This document shows positions 50,211 through 59,855 of a DNA stretch of 64,000 nucleotides, piece by piece. Position numbers and translations under genes: made by a program. The number at the start of each line of letters is the position of its first letter. Positions within the stretch are counted from its first letter, which is position 1. The notes under the pieces are model-generated. The model saw nothing but the letters and a program-made list of their open reading frames with translations, was not told the DNA's origin and did not search any database. This stretch comes from Bacillota bacterium (lineage in GTDB: Bacteria; Bacillota; Clostridia; Lachnospirales; Lachnospiraceae). The stretch is taken from the NCBI GenBank assembly GCA_023391695.1, contig JAEWAK010000051.1, forward strand, positions 51,571-115,570. The letters are read 5' to 3'.

Positions 50211-51719
50211 ATGTTCAGTTTCGTATTGGTAATCGTATTTATTTTTACTTATCTGCTTCTGCAAAAAGATAACCAGGTATCCTCCAAATACCTGGCGGCG
50301 ACTTTAATTGCCTATGTAGTAACCATATTTTCCATGATTTTTTATCTGTCAAAGGATACGTACTACTATAACGTGGTAAACAATTATTTTTCACTTCCCA
50401 AATCAGTATGGAAATACCTTATGTTTGTCAATATACCAAAGAATGTTATTATTCGGGTGCTGAACTTATCCTCCCTGGCCGTTATATATTTCGGATATCA
50501 TTTTTCCGATTCCTATCAGGAGAAGATAGCCTTCCACAGACCCCATAATTTTAAATTCATCCTGCCGGTCGTGCTTTTGACGGAACTTATCGTTTATGAT
50601 CCCGGCATTCAGTACCGGATTTATTTTTTCTGCTATCCGGATTTATTAAACATAAGCCAGATCAAATTTTTGTCAGATACCTTTCACAGGGCTACGGTCA
50701 CTATTAATACCGGTATTATAATCTTTAGCATCCTCCGGTTATGTTTTGCCTATAAAAAAGTATATTTCCTGCATTTTTTAAGAAGTTTTTTAATCGGGGA
50801 AGGAGTCTGCTATACACTGATCATGCTGTCATATATAATCATTTTCTGGTTTTCCCCGGCCTTTTTGGTTAAAATTTCAAAAATTGCGGACTATACGACT
50901 TACCGTTCCGTACCCTTAAGCAGCAATCAGTTTATTTATACGGCGTATCCCTATTATCTTCTTATAACAACCTTTTTGTGTGCTTTCTGTATTTATGAAC
51001 TGGCCGGGATAAAAAGGAGAATGAAAAAGAAGGAATTTACCATTACAAAACAGATCGATGCGGCGGATACCACCTCCAAGATCTTCTGCCACTATATGAA
51101 AAATGAACTGCTGGCCCTTCAGTCGGAAATTGAACTGCTTCAGGTTACGAAGGAGAGCGAAGCAGGGGTACAGGATCTGCTTGGCCGCTGTAATAATCTC
51201 TACCGGAGGCTGGATACCATACATCGGAGTACGAAAAGGTCGGAACTTAATTTGGTTGAAACGGACATAAAGACATTTCTGGCAGATATTATGGAGCGAA
51301 TGAAAAGTAATTTATTGAACTGCCAGGTAATCACCGAGCTGGAGCCCGATGTTCCCAATGTAATGTTAGACCCGGTTTATTTTGAGCAGGCCGTCAAAAA
51401 TATTATAGAAAATGCCGTTGATTCTATGGAAACCCTTCCAAAGGAGAATAAAAAAATAACGGTCAGTCTCCAGCATATCGGTAACTGGATCGTTCTATCC
51501 GTTTTAGACAGTGGGATCGGAATTGCCGAAAAGAACTTAAAAAATATCTTTACCCCCTTATATTCTTCCAAGCCCATAACAAAGCACTGGGGTATCGGCC
51601 TTGCGTTAACCCACCGTATTATTATGGCCCATGAAGGTAAAATTGAAGTGGAAAGCCGGGAACACGCCGGAACCAACTTCCGGATCTTACTTCCGGACCT
51701 GAACAAATATATTTCCTGA
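50211..51719 (+). CDS. Membrane histidine kinase with multi-span sensor
   Basis: The 502-residue protein has about six to eight membrane spans in residues 1-270 with short loops, a dimerisation helix with FCHYMKNELLALQSEIELL (phospho-His294) and an ATPase domain (IENAVDSM, DSGIGIAEKNLKNIFTPLYSSK, HWGIGLALTHRII). There is no large extracellular sensor, so signal may come through the membrane part or a partner such as the adjacent binding-protein paralogue. A LuxR-type response regulator follows. GAAGGAGG precedes the ATG. Confidence 0.85.
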   Translation: MFSFVLVIVFIFTYLLLQKDNQVSSKYLAATLIAYVVTIFSMIFYLSKDTYYYNVVNNYFSLPKSVWKYLMFVNIPKNVIIRVLNLSSLAVIYFGYHFSDSYQEKIAFHRPHNFKFILPVVLLTELIVYDPGIQYRIYFFCYPDLLNISQIKFLSDTFHRATVTINTGIIIFSILRLCFAYKKVYFLHFLRSFLIGEGVCYTLIMLSYIIIFWFSPAFLVKISKIADYTTYRSVPLSSNQFIYTAYPYYLLITTFLCAFCIYELAGIKRRMKKKEFTITKQIDAADTTSKIFCHYMKNELLALQSEIELLQVTKESEAGVQDLLGRCNNLYRRLDTIHRSTKRSELNLVETDIKTFLADIMERMKSNLLNCQVITELEPDVPNVMLDPVYFEQAVKNIIENAVDSMETLPKENKKITVSLQHIGNWIVLSVLDSGIGIAEKNLKNIFTPLYSSKPITKHWGIGLALTHRIIMAHEGKIEVESREHAGTNFRILLPDLNKYIS

Positions 51720-52080
51720 CAGGATATGGTACAGGTTACCATACGGTGTATACTTCCCGGTCTGTTACCAGTATAACTTTTCGTAAATAAAACTTAATTC
51801 AGTACCTGCTGTTCGCGCCAATGCCGCGTTGCCGGAAGAACGCACAGGCACCACTGAGCCGCCTTGCCCTGAAACAAATATCAGGCACTGATATTAAGCA
51901 TTATTTATGCAACGCTGTGCCCAGCGTACCGGTAAACTGATGTCTGAACACTTCAATTTTGTTTTTTTCGATCATGAATGAAAAAATTTACGCAATATAG
52001 GGATTTAGGAAAAAGAACAATAATAATAAATCTTAATGAGTATCCACAAACTTAATGAAAAGAGAGAAGGTCCGGTAAAT

Positions 52081-52797
52081 ATGTCTGAGAATGTAATCCG
52101 TGTATTAATTGCAGAAGATATGGAACCAATCCGCAAAAGATATGTGAAAATGCTGTCGGGAATAGAAGACATTCAGGTTATAGCCGATGTGGCCAGCGGG
52201 AAAGAAGCGGTTATACAAACCTATAATACCCGGCCGGATGTGCTCCTTATGGATATTGAGATGGAGAGTAAGGATGCGGGGCTTAGGGCGGCCAAAGAGC
52301 TTTTGGAGCAATACAGTGATCTTAAGATCATTATCCTTACCGTATATGAAGAAGATGAACTGATATATACGGCATTTCAATTCGGGGTATGTGATTATAT
52401 TTTAAAAAATGCCGGACCCTCCGAGGTCATAGCAAGTATCCGGAATGTTTATTACGGGAAAGCTCCCCTTCGTCCCGAACTGGCGGCAAAAATCCTGGGT
52501 GAATTCAAACGGGTGAAATCCTATGAAAGCAGTTTTTTGTATGCTGTGAATATTGTGACATCCCTTACCGGTACGGAGATGGAGATATTAAATCTGCTGC
52601 TGCAGCATAAGACGAGAAGAGAAATCTGTAAAATACGTTATGTGGAAATGTCAACGGTCAAAACCCAGATCCGTAATATTCTTCAGAAGTTTAATAAAAA
52701 ATCCGTAGGCGAAGTCATCTCCCTGATTCATTCCATGAATCTGTATGAGTTTATCCGAAAGCAAAGCGATGATAATGGGAAGGGACAGGGGGGTTGA
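52081..52797 (+). CDS. NarL/LuxR-type response regulator
   Basis: The 238-residue protein has a receiver domain (Glu12-Asp13, phospho-acceptor Asp58 in LLMDIEME) and a C-terminal LuxR-type helix-turn-helix (about 165-225; LTGTEMEILNLLLQHKTRREICKIRYVEMSTVKTQIRNILQKF). It is the probable partner of the kinase at 50211. ATG 52081 is preceded by GAGAAGG; an in-frame ATG at 52036 would add 15 residues. The preceding 360 bases hold no gene; they include an ATATCAG-GCA-CTGATAT hairpin (51878-51894). Confidence 0.88.
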   Translation: MSENVIRVLIAEDMEPIRKRYVKMLSGIEDIQVIADVASGKEAVIQTYNTRPDVLLMDIEMESKDAGLRAAKELLEQYSDLKIIILTVYEEDELIYTAFQFGVCDYILKNAGPSEVIASIRNVYYGKAPLRPELAAKILGEFKRVKSYESSFLYAVNIVTSLTGTEMEILNLLLQHKTRREICKIRYVEMSTVKTQIRNILQKFNKKSVGEVISLIHSMNLYEFIRKQSDDNGKGQGG

Positions 52798-53083
52798 TAT
52801 AAAATCAACCTTGTATTATTTGGAATAATATGTTAATTTTGAGACAGAATATGTAAAATATAGTAGTAAAAGATCGATTTCGACAATGAATGGCGATAAA
52901 GAAAGCAAAGTGAATAGCGAACTGAGGCAAGGCCTTCTTATTCCAAGCCTTGTTACCTACTCATAAACAGAAAAAGATTTATAAAGAGAAAAATTGCTTA
53001 AATCAGAGAGAATACTCATATATAGAGAAACACGCATAGTGTAAATAATTTTAAATTAATTGGGCAGACTGTGAGGACAAATC

Positions 53084-54409
53084 ATGGAATACATACAGAT
53101 TGAGAACAGACATTTCGTTTATAACGGCAGGCCCATCCGGCTTCGCGGCTTTGGGATCGGAACCTGGCTGAACCTGGAGCATTTTATGCTCGGACTTCCG
53201 GCCTCCGAACAGATGATAAAGTCCGCTTTTGAGAAAGAATACGGGCTGGAGGCGGCAACTGGATTTTTTAAAACGTATCGGGAAGAATTTTTTAAGGAAG
53301 AAGATTTTAAACTGTTAAAGGAGTGCGGAGTGAACTTTATACGTGTGCCCTTTAATTACCGCTTATTTATAGATGACAATCATATCGATAAATATCTGGA
53401 AGAGGGCTTTTTATCCTTTGACAGGCTGTTTGCCCTTTGCAGAAAGTATGAAATCTTTGCTCTGATTGACTTACATACAACTCCCGGAGCACAGAATCCG
53501 GACTGGCATTCGGATAATTCCTATGGAGCGCCCCTGTTCTGGGAATACCAGCTTTTCAGACAGCAGATGACGAAGCTCTGGGGAGCCATTGCCAGACGGT
53601 ACCGGGAAGAAACCTATCTGATGGGGTATGACCTTTTAAATGAACCGGCTATGGCAAAATGGCCGGTACTGAATGAATTCTATGAAGAAACCATAAAGGC
53701 CATCCGGGAAGCAGACCGGAATCATATTATAGTTCTGGAGGGAGACCGGTTTTCAATGGATTTTTCGGGGCTTGAGCATTTTAAAGATGAACTGCTGGCT
53801 CTCAGCTTTCATTATTATCCCACCGTATGGCATCCGGATCTTTTGGAAAGGTCCCTGGACAGGCAGATCAGGAAGAAGAAAATTGCACAGGGACTGGATA
53901 AGCTCTTAGAAATCCGTGATCAGTTTGATCTTCCGGTCTTCTGTGGGGAATTTGGCTATGGGGCCGACTGCGGGGAGCCGGAATTTACCCTTAAGCTTTT
54001 AAAGGATACCCTGGAACTGATGGAGGAGCGAAAAATCGACTGGCTCCTGTGGTGCTATAAGGACGCACATTTTATGGGCATGGTATCACCGGAACAATCT
54101 TCGGAGTGGATGAAGCTTGCAGGAAGGGTGAACAAAGAATGGACCCAGGATATAGAAAAGGAGCAGGCATACCGGATACTGGATCTGGTCGGGGAGGAAT
54201 GGTTTCGAGCCATCACGGAAGAAGAACGGTATCTCCTCCAGTTTCGGCTGAGGGCAGGGCTTTATGTCCTTCAGAAAGACCATATCCTGCTGCCGGAACT
54301 GGGGCGTCATACGAAAGACCGGATTTTAAAGCTGCCTTATGATTTTTCTTTCGAAAATTGTGAGATATATGAAGAATTAAAGGACTTAATGAAACAGATT
54401 CTGCTTTGA
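53084..54409 (+). CDS. Cytoplasmic GH5 family glycosidase
   Basis: The 441-residue protein lacks a signal peptide. It has the GH5 (beta/alpha)8 landmarks: RLRGFGIGTWLNLEHFM at the start, CGVNFIRVPFNYR, LIDLHTTPGAQN, YDLLNEP (acid/base Glu187), SFHYYPTVWH and PVFCGEFGYG (nucleophile Glu289). Such enzymes hydrolyse beta-glucosidic or beta-mannosidic links; here it probably trims imported beta-glucan oligosaccharides. It follows the two-component pair and precedes the secreted GH5. A hairpin, CAAGGC/GCCTTG, lies upstream at 52928-52952. Confidence 0.88.
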   Translation: MEYIQIENRHFVYNGRPIRLRGFGIGTWLNLEHFMLGLPASEQMIKSAFEKEYGLEAATGFFKTYREEFFKEEDFKLLKECGVNFIRVPFNYRLFIDDNHIDKYLEEGFLSFDRLFALCRKYEIFALIDLHTTPGAQNPDWHSDNSYGAPLFWEYQLFRQQMTKLWGAIARRYREETYLMGYDLLNEPAMAKWPVLNEFYEETIKAIREADRNHIIVLEGDRFSMDFSGLEHFKDELLALSFHYYPTVWHPDLLERSLDRQIRKKKIAQGLDKLLEIRDQFDLPVFCGEFGYGADCGEPEFTLKLLKDTLELMEERKIDWLLWCYKDAHFMGMVSPEQSSEWMKLAGRVNKEWTQDIEKEQAYRILDLVGEEWFRAITEEERYLLQFRLRAGLYVLQKDHILLPELGRHTKDRILKLPYDFSFENCEIYEELKDLMKQILL

Positions 54410-54654
54410 CTTAAGGTACGGGCAGGCTAAAAATACCTTTTGGGGAGCAGGGGTTAAGTCTTTCTTATAAAGCATCAGAATGGGAAGCCAAGAGTTTCAC
54501 TTATTTGTCGGGCGGATACTAAGGTTACGGTACAATAAAGATAAAGGGGGGAGTGCCTGAAAATATTGCTTTCTGTATTGACCTCATGTTTACTGCTCAG
54601 AAACCGGATAATTTTGTTTGTTTATCAAAAAGAATTAGAAAGGGAGAATGTACA

Positions 54655-56742
54655 ATGAGAAAATTTGGTAAAGCCATAGCCGCAGCTATGAGCCTGATAC
54701 TGGTATTGGGATTAACCGTAATACCTTTTACAGGAAAGACAGTGTCAGCGGCTGAGAAAACCCCATCAGAGCAATATGTTGATGCAATGGGAACAGGTGT
54801 AAATCTTGGTAACAGCTTTGATTCCTTTGACCGTATTAACCATTCTGAAATTGATGACGAAACTGCCTGGGGAAACCCGGAAGTGACCAGGGAGTATATG
54901 GATGATCTGAAAGAAAAAGGCTTTAAAAGCATCCGCATTCCATTTACCACATTTACCAGAACGGATGCGGATTATCAGATTAACGAAGAATTTTTACAAC
55001 GTTATGAAAATGTAGTTAATTATGCTTTGGATGCCGGATTTTATGTAATGATAAACCTGCATCACGACTCCTCCGAATGGCTGAGATACTGGGATGGAAA
55101 TACTTCCTCGGAAGAATATGTGAAATTTGTTTCTCTTTGGACCCAATTGGCAGACCGCTTTAAAGACTACGGCGATCATTTGATGTTCGAATCCGCAAAT
55201 GAAGTTTATTTCACCGTATGTGCAACGGATGCGGAGCAGAATCAGTTCGTGGGAGCAATTAACCAGGCCTTTTATGATACCGTCCGTGCTTCAGGCGGCA
55301 ACAATGCCACAAGGATGTTGGTACTGCCTACCTCTTATACCAACCACGGCGTGGTTTACAGCCAGTACCTGGTGGATTTTATAAAAGGCCTGAAGGATGA
55401 AAATGTAATTGCCACGGTACATTATTATTCCACTTCCCTTTATGCATTTACCTGTAATATCGGTGTATCCGAATTTGATGAGGTACACAGGGGAGGGTCG
55501 GCCAGGGATGCGGTGGACGAATTTTATGACAGTCTAAAACAGACCTTTACCGCCAACGGAATCGGTGTGGTAGTCGGGGAATACGGCCTGTTTAATATGG
55601 GTACGCCAAACAGCCTGGAAGACGGCGAAATGGTTAAATTTTTCGAATATATGAATTACCGGGCAAAGGAACTGGGTATGTGTACCATGCTCTGGGACAG
55701 CGGAAGTATCATTAACCGTAATACCGGTGAATTCTATAACAAAACCTGGGGGGATATTGTAGAAACCTCCATGACGGAGCGGTCCTCCTATGCAGTGGGT
55801 CTTGACAACCTGTTTGTAACCAACAGCAGTGCAGCCGAGAGTATTGAAATACCCCTTACCTTAAACGGCAATGATTTCGCGGCGATATACAACGGCAGCA
55901 CCAGGCTGACGGAAGGGACCGATTATACTTATGAGGATGAAACCGTTACCTTATCCGGCAGCTATATATCGAGTCTGATTAAAGGAGATTATGGGGTAAA
56001 AGCAGATTTAAAATTTGTATTTTCAGCCGGCAGTGACTGGCATGAATTTATCAACTACACCGGTACTGCGGTTCTTCGTGATATCGATGCGCCGATCCGC
56101 GAGGATGACGGATATATGGCAAGATATGATACGGATGGGACCCCTACCTATCCTACCACCCTGATTCCGGCAGATTTTAACGGTAAACTGGTAAGGAGAA
56201 TTACTTCCTATGATGAATCCGGCAACCCGAAATCAGGGAATACCTGGGCCAGTGATTATATGCAGTACGGCAGTGAATTCGCAGTAAATTACGGTGAGAA
56301 CCTTCTGGGGTTAATGAACTGGTATAATAATGCCGTTCCGGATGGCACCTATACTCTGGTTATTGATTTCTACGACGGTACTTCCGTGAAATACAGCATT
56401 ACGAAATTAAACGGCAATGTCACCGGTTATCAGATTACGGAAAGCAATGTGGAATACGATTTCTCCATGACAAATGATTGGAGTGACGGGTGCCAGGGCT
56501 CTTTAAACGTAACGAATACCACAGGAACGCATTTTACAAATGGCTGGACCCTGGCTTTTGACTTTGACAGAGTCGTAACGGATGTATATGGGGCAACCCT
56601 GGTCAGCAGTGAAAATGGCCATAATATAGTCAGAAATGCTTCCTGGGATCCGACCCTGGCAACCGGCGAAACCCTTACGGTTAATTTTTTAGCAGGGAGA
56701 GGCAACGGGAACGCAATTGTGAGTAATTGCGTATTGCAGTAG
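54655..56742 (+). CDS. Secreted GH5 endoglucanase with CBM_X2 and CBM2-like modules
   Basis: The 695-residue enzyme has a signal peptide (about 1-29, cleavage after VSA). The GH5 catalytic domain (about 36-380) has GVNLGNSFDSF, INLHHDSSEW, FESANEVYF (acid/base Glu183) and VVVGEYGLF (nucleophile Glu309). A CBM_X2-like Ig domain (about 391-473; IPLTLNGNDFAAIYNGSTRLTEGTDY), another beta-sandwich linker and a C-terminal CBM2-like domain (about 600-695; NGWTLAFDFDRVVT) follow. It probably attacks cellulose or other beta-1,4-glucans outside the cell. I start at ATG 54655 with AAAGGGAG; the 34 codons upstream are not signal-like. Confidence 0.9.
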   Translation: MRKFGKAIAAAMSLILVLGLTVIPFTGKTVSAAEKTPSEQYVDAMGTGVNLGNSFDSFDRINHSEIDDETAWGNPEVTREYMDDLKEKGFKSIRIPFTTFTRTDADYQINEEFLQRYENVVNYALDAGFYVMINLHHDSSEWLRYWDGNTSSEEYVKFVSLWTQLADRFKDYGDHLMFESANEVYFTVCATDAEQNQFVGAINQAFYDTVRASGGNNATRMLVLPTSYTNHGVVYSQYLVDFIKGLKDENVIATVHYYSTSLYAFTCNIGVSEFDEVHRGGSARDAVDEFYDSLKQTFTANGIGVVVGEYGLFNMGTPNSLEDGEMVKFFEYMNYRAKELGMCTMLWDSGSIINRNTGEFYNKTWGDIVETSMTERSSYAVGLDNLFVTNSSAAESIEIPLTLNGNDFAAIYNGSTRLTEGTDYTYEDETVTLSGSYISSLIKGDYGVKADLKFVFSAGSDWHEFINYTGTAVLRDIDAPIREDDGYMARYDTDGTPTYPTTLIPADFNGKLVRRITSYDESGNPKSGNTWASDYMQYGSEFAVNYGENLLGLMNWYNNAVPDGTYTLVIDFYDGTSVKYSITKLNGNVTGYQITESNVEYDFSMTNDWSDGCQGSLNVTNTTGTHFTNGWTLAFDFDRVVTDVYGATLVSSENGHNIVRNASWDPTLATGETLTVNFLAGRGNGNAIVSNCVLQ

Positions 56743-56884
56743 CAGACAGCGGCCTTCGGCCGATTGCAGAAATAATAATAGTGGTGGAATAGATTCTAAT
56801 AATTTGACATTTCAATATTCGGTTCGTATATAATAACCTTCCCCCTCATATTTATGATTATAGATATTTGGGGGAAGATTTTAT

Positions 56885-57310
56885 ATGAGCATATTCTCTA
56901 TGCTGCTGGCTATCCTGGCAGGGATTTTCACTACCATAGAATCGAGCATCAATTCACAGCTTGGGAAATACTTAACACCAAGCATTGCAACTTTACACAG
57001 CCTGATTGTAGGTATGACATTTATGCTGCTGATTAATCTGTTACTGGGAAATGTCCCAAGGTATGCCAAAGTGTCTGACGTGAATCCGGTCTGGCTGATA
57101 GGAGGATTCTTTGGAGCATTTATTATATATCTGTCTTCGAAAGCCATTCCAAAACTGGGTATCTCAAATACATTAATCTTAATTCTTGCAGGACAGATGG
57201 TAAGCGGCCTGCTCATTGATGCATTTATTAACAATGCACAAATCAGTTTTAAAAAGATGACCGGTATGATATTGTTTCTGATCGGTGCGGTTATCTTTCT
57301 AAAGGATTAA
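56885..57310 (+). CDS. DMT-type small membrane transporter (DUF606/YdcZ-like)
   Basis: The 141-residue protein has five predicted spans and the family start MSIFSMLLAILAGIFTTIES-x-x-NSQLGKY. DUF606 proteins are five-span members of the drug/metabolite transporter group and often occur as a pair, but only one copy is present. The substrate is unknown. GGGGGAAGA precedes the ATG. It is not obviously linked to the sugar loci on either side. Confidence 0.85.
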   Translation: MSIFSMLLAILAGIFTTIESSINSQLGKYLTPSIATLHSLIVGMTFMLLINLLLGNVPRYAKVSDVNPVWLIGGFFGAFIIYLSSKAIPKLGISNTLILILAGQMVSGLLIDAFINNAQISFKKMTGMILFLIGAVIFLKD

Positions 57311-57361
57311 GAATTGAGCCCGGAGAGTCTTTTGCTTATGGAAATGTTTTCCTGATCCGGA

Positions 57362-57552
57362 TTGCGGAAATAACTTCCTTATGGTAAAATTATTATAAAA
57401 TTTATGGGATAAAGCAAACTGTTATGTTAAAGCCGGAGCTTGTCATCCGGGATTCAGTCAGAAAGATAAACTAAAACGGCTTATACAGAGTTATAAGAAT
57501 ATTGCTGAAAGCAAGGGCAGAACGGAGTTTCGTTTATTCCCTTGCTTTTTTG
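57362..57552 (+). ncRNA. Candidate small RNA: promoter plus terminator, no ORF
   Basis: TTGCGG (57362-57367), 17 bases, TAAAAT (57385-57390) make a promoter like those at 3552 and 10121. About 110 bases on is a strong terminator, AAAGCAAGGG/CCCTTGCTTT plus T-run (57508-57552). The transcript of about 155 nucleotides would have no sizeable reading frame and does not match any riboswitch I know. It could equally be an attenuated leader for the transporter genes at 57927. Confidence 0.35.
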
Positions 57553-57585
57553 TGCAACAGGATATTGTATCCTATTGCACAAAAA
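57508..57585. terminator. Two overlapping terminator hairpins
   Basis: AAAGCAAGGG (57508-57517) pairs with CCCTTGCTTT (57539-57548). Then TTTTTTGTGCAACAGGATA (57545-57563) pairs with TATCCTATTGCACAAAAAA (57567-57585), an almost perfect 19-bp stem whose arms are T- and A-runs, so the second works in both directions. They share four bases. Confidence 0.75.
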
Positions 57586-57685
57586 AGCCCGACCGGCAGG
57601 AGGCATACTTGTGGGAAAAAGAATATGTCGGCTTTGCTGACCACGCTCGGTACGAAAAGTTTGCCAAGGTACACACTCTTTATTC

Positions 57686-57711
57686 TATCTCAGAAAAGCT
57701 CGTCCTATGAG
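57686..57711. repeat. Repeat D, second copy
   Basis: TATCTCAGAAAAGCTCGTCC then TATGAG matches the hairpin at 13618-13645. It lies inside weak inverted ends ACACTCTTT (about 57672) and AAAGGAGTGT (about 57735). The rest of 57586-57926 has no gene; ATCATA/TATGAT inverted half-sites are at about 57831-57862. Confidence 0.4.
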
Positions 57712-57926
57712 GAAAAAACGCTTTCTGCATGTTGAAAGGAGTGTCCCTGTAAATTACTAATAATTGTCATTATATTACGAATAGTTGCTGCGAATGACTG
57801 GTTTTATTGAGTATATCCGGGAAGTTCGTTATCATATTAATATACTAATATATTTGTTATGATATGGGAACAGCATCAAGACTTGTATTGGCATTTACAT
57901 CTTATTATGAAGAAAGAGGTGCGGAA

Positions 57927-58877
57927 ATGAAAAATTCTCAGATAAAACAGCCTGCCATAAAGCTCAGGAGGACTCGTATTTATATTAAACGCTATTGGAC
58001 GCTCTATCTTTTACTGGCTTTGCCGGTCATATACTTTTTGGTTTTCCGTTATACACCAATGGCTTACATACTGATTGCTTTCAAGAAATACAGCATTATT
58101 CAAAACGTCTGGGATATGGGATGGGCATCGGACCATGGATTCGAATATTTCATCAAAGCCTTTTCCAACCGTGATTTCCTCTATGCGCTGCGTAATACGG
58201 TCTTACTGAACTTTCTGGATTTGGTAATCGGTTTTCCGGCGCCGATCATATTGGCATTACTGCTTAACGAGCTGACATTTAAACGCTTCAAGCGCGTTAC
58301 CCAGACCATAGTTTACCTGCCCCACTTCCTTTCCTGGATTATTATCTCCGGTCTGGCACTGCAGCTTTTTGCACCCACCGATGGCCTTGTGAATATGATA
58401 CTGAATCGTATGGGCTTTGCTTCGGTCCAGTTCCTCAACGATCCCGCACACTGGGTGGTAACCTACATATTTTTGGGAATCTGGCAGAGTGTCGGCTGGA
58501 ACACCATTATCTATCTGGCGTCGATTGCAGGCATCAATCCCGAGCTGTATGAGGCTGCCTCGGTTGACGGTGCGAACCGCTTTAAAAAAATGTGGCATAT
58601 AACATTACCGGGGATTCGTTCCACCATAGTTGTCCTTCTTATCCTGAGTCTCGGCCGGATTATGGGCAGTGAATTTGACCGTCCGTATGCTTTGGGCAAT
58701 AATCTGGTCAAAGGCGTATCCAATGTTATATCTACCTTTGTATATACAAATGGTGTACGCGGACTACAGTTTTCGCTGACTACGGCGGTAGGCCTTTTTC
58801 AATCTGTCATCTGTGTCATTTTCTTATTTGCGGCGAATGCCATTGCCAAAAAGTTTGGTGAACGCGGTGTTTGGTAA
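57927..58877 (+). CDS. Sugar (probable aldouronate) ABC permease, LplB type
   Basis: The 316-residue membrane protein has about six spans and the EAA loop LYEAASVDGANRFKKMWHITLPGIRS. I start at ATG 57927 behind AAGAGGTG; the reading frame extends 21 codons further up without homology. The order LplB, YtcP, binding protein and GH67 matches the aldouronate-utilisation operons described in Paenibacillus, so methylglucuronoxylan fragments are the likely cargo (inference). Confidence 0.9.
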   Translation: MKNSQIKQPAIKLRRTRIYIKRYWTLYLLLALPVIYFLVFRYTPMAYILIAFKKYSIIQNVWDMGWASDHGFEYFIKAFSNRDFLYALRNTVLLNFLDLVIGFPAPIILALLLNELTFKRFKRVTQTIVYLPHFLSWIIISGLALQLFAPTDGLVNMILNRMGFASVQFLNDPAHWVVTYIFLGIWQSVGWNTIIYLASIAGINPELYEAASVDGANRFKKMWHITLPGIRSTIVVLLILSLGRIMGSEFDRPYALGNNLVKGVSNVISTFVYTNGVRGLQFSLTTAVGLFQSVICVIFLFAANAIAKKFGERGVW

Positions 58878-58907
58878 GAAAGATATATAAATGAGGAGGT
58901 ATTTATT

Positions 58908-59777
58908 ATGATAAAATCGAAAGCTACTAAAATTGGCGATCTGATTGTTGCTTTCATCTGTTTTTTGATTATTTTAGTATGTTTGCTGCCGCTCCTTTAC
59001 GTTTTAGCCCGTTCCCTCAGTTCTTCGGAAGCGTTAATCCGCAATCAGGTTATACTATGGCCGGTAGGATTGAATTTCGACGCTTATAAAACGGTATTAA
59101 GCGATGCCAAGTACGTATGGTCTCTTGGGTGGACTGCGATTCTGACCGTTATATGCACCGCCCTGTCACTCTTTATGACCACTGTTTGTGCATATCCGCT
59201 CATCTTTGATAAGCTTAAAGGACGGCGTTTTTTCAATACCTTAATTATCCTTACCATGTACTTTAATGCAGGTACCATTCCGTTCTATCTGCTTCTGAAA
59301 GACCTGGATATGTTAAACAAACCGTCGGTGCTTATTATTCCGGGATGTCTGAGCGTATTTAATATGATAATCATGCGCAGCTTTTTATACGGTATCCCCG
59401 AAAGCCTTCGGGAATCTGCGGAGATAGACGGTGCAGGTTATATTCAGATACTCATAAAAATTTACCTGCCCTTATCCACTCCGGTGATTGCTACGGTAGC
59501 CCTTTTCTACGCGGTCGGACGATGGAACGGTTTTTCCGATGCGCTGATGTTCATGAATGACAGGCGCTTCCATCCGATTCAGTTGCTGTTATACAACATC
59601 CTCAATAACGTTACAAGCGTTGAGGTCGCAACAAAGGAGGGCTTTTCCAGTCCTGGCCTCTCCGAGACCCTCAAGGCGGCAACGGTCATGTTTGCCACGG
59701 TACCGATCTTACTGGTTTATCCTTGGCTGCAGAAATACTTTATTACAGGCGCAACCCTAGGCGCGGTAAAGGAATGA
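58908..59777 (+). CDS. Sugar (probable aldouronate) ABC permease, LplC/YtcP type
   Basis: The 289-residue protein has six spans, the EAA loop LRESAEIDGAGYIQILIKIYLPLSTP and the terminal KYFITGATLGAVKE. It pairs with the preceding subunit, 30 bases upstream; AGGAGG precedes the ATG. No ATPase is encoded nearby. Confidence 0.9.
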   Translation: MIKSKATKIGDLIVAFICFLIILVCLLPLLYVLARSLSSSEALIRNQVILWPVGLNFDAYKTVLSDAKYVWSLGWTAILTVICTALSLFMTTVCAYPLIFDKLKGRRFFNTLIILTMYFNAGTIPFYLLLKDLDMLNKPSVLIIPGCLSVFNMIIMRSFLYGIPESLRESAEIDGAGYIQILIKIYLPLSTPVIATVALFYAVGRWNGFSDALMFMNDRRFHPIQLLLYNILNNVTSVEVATKEGFSSPGLSETLKAATVMFATVPILLVYPWLQKYFITGATLGAVKE

Positions 59778-59855
59778 GTGCAGGAAAGGAATATCTTATT
59801 TCGCGGACGTAATATGTCATTTATCACATATTTAAATAATAAAGGAGGAAAAAGA

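Noticed and set aside
54410..54654. Possible leader ORF before the secreted GH5 (from 54553)
   Set aside because: It is simply in frame with the enzyme and lacks a ribosome binding site; the signal peptide begins at 54655.
57392..57510. Known riboswitch in the orphan leader
   Set aside because: I compared it mentally with c-di-GMP, fluoride, guanidine, THF and ZTP consensus motifs and found no convincing match.
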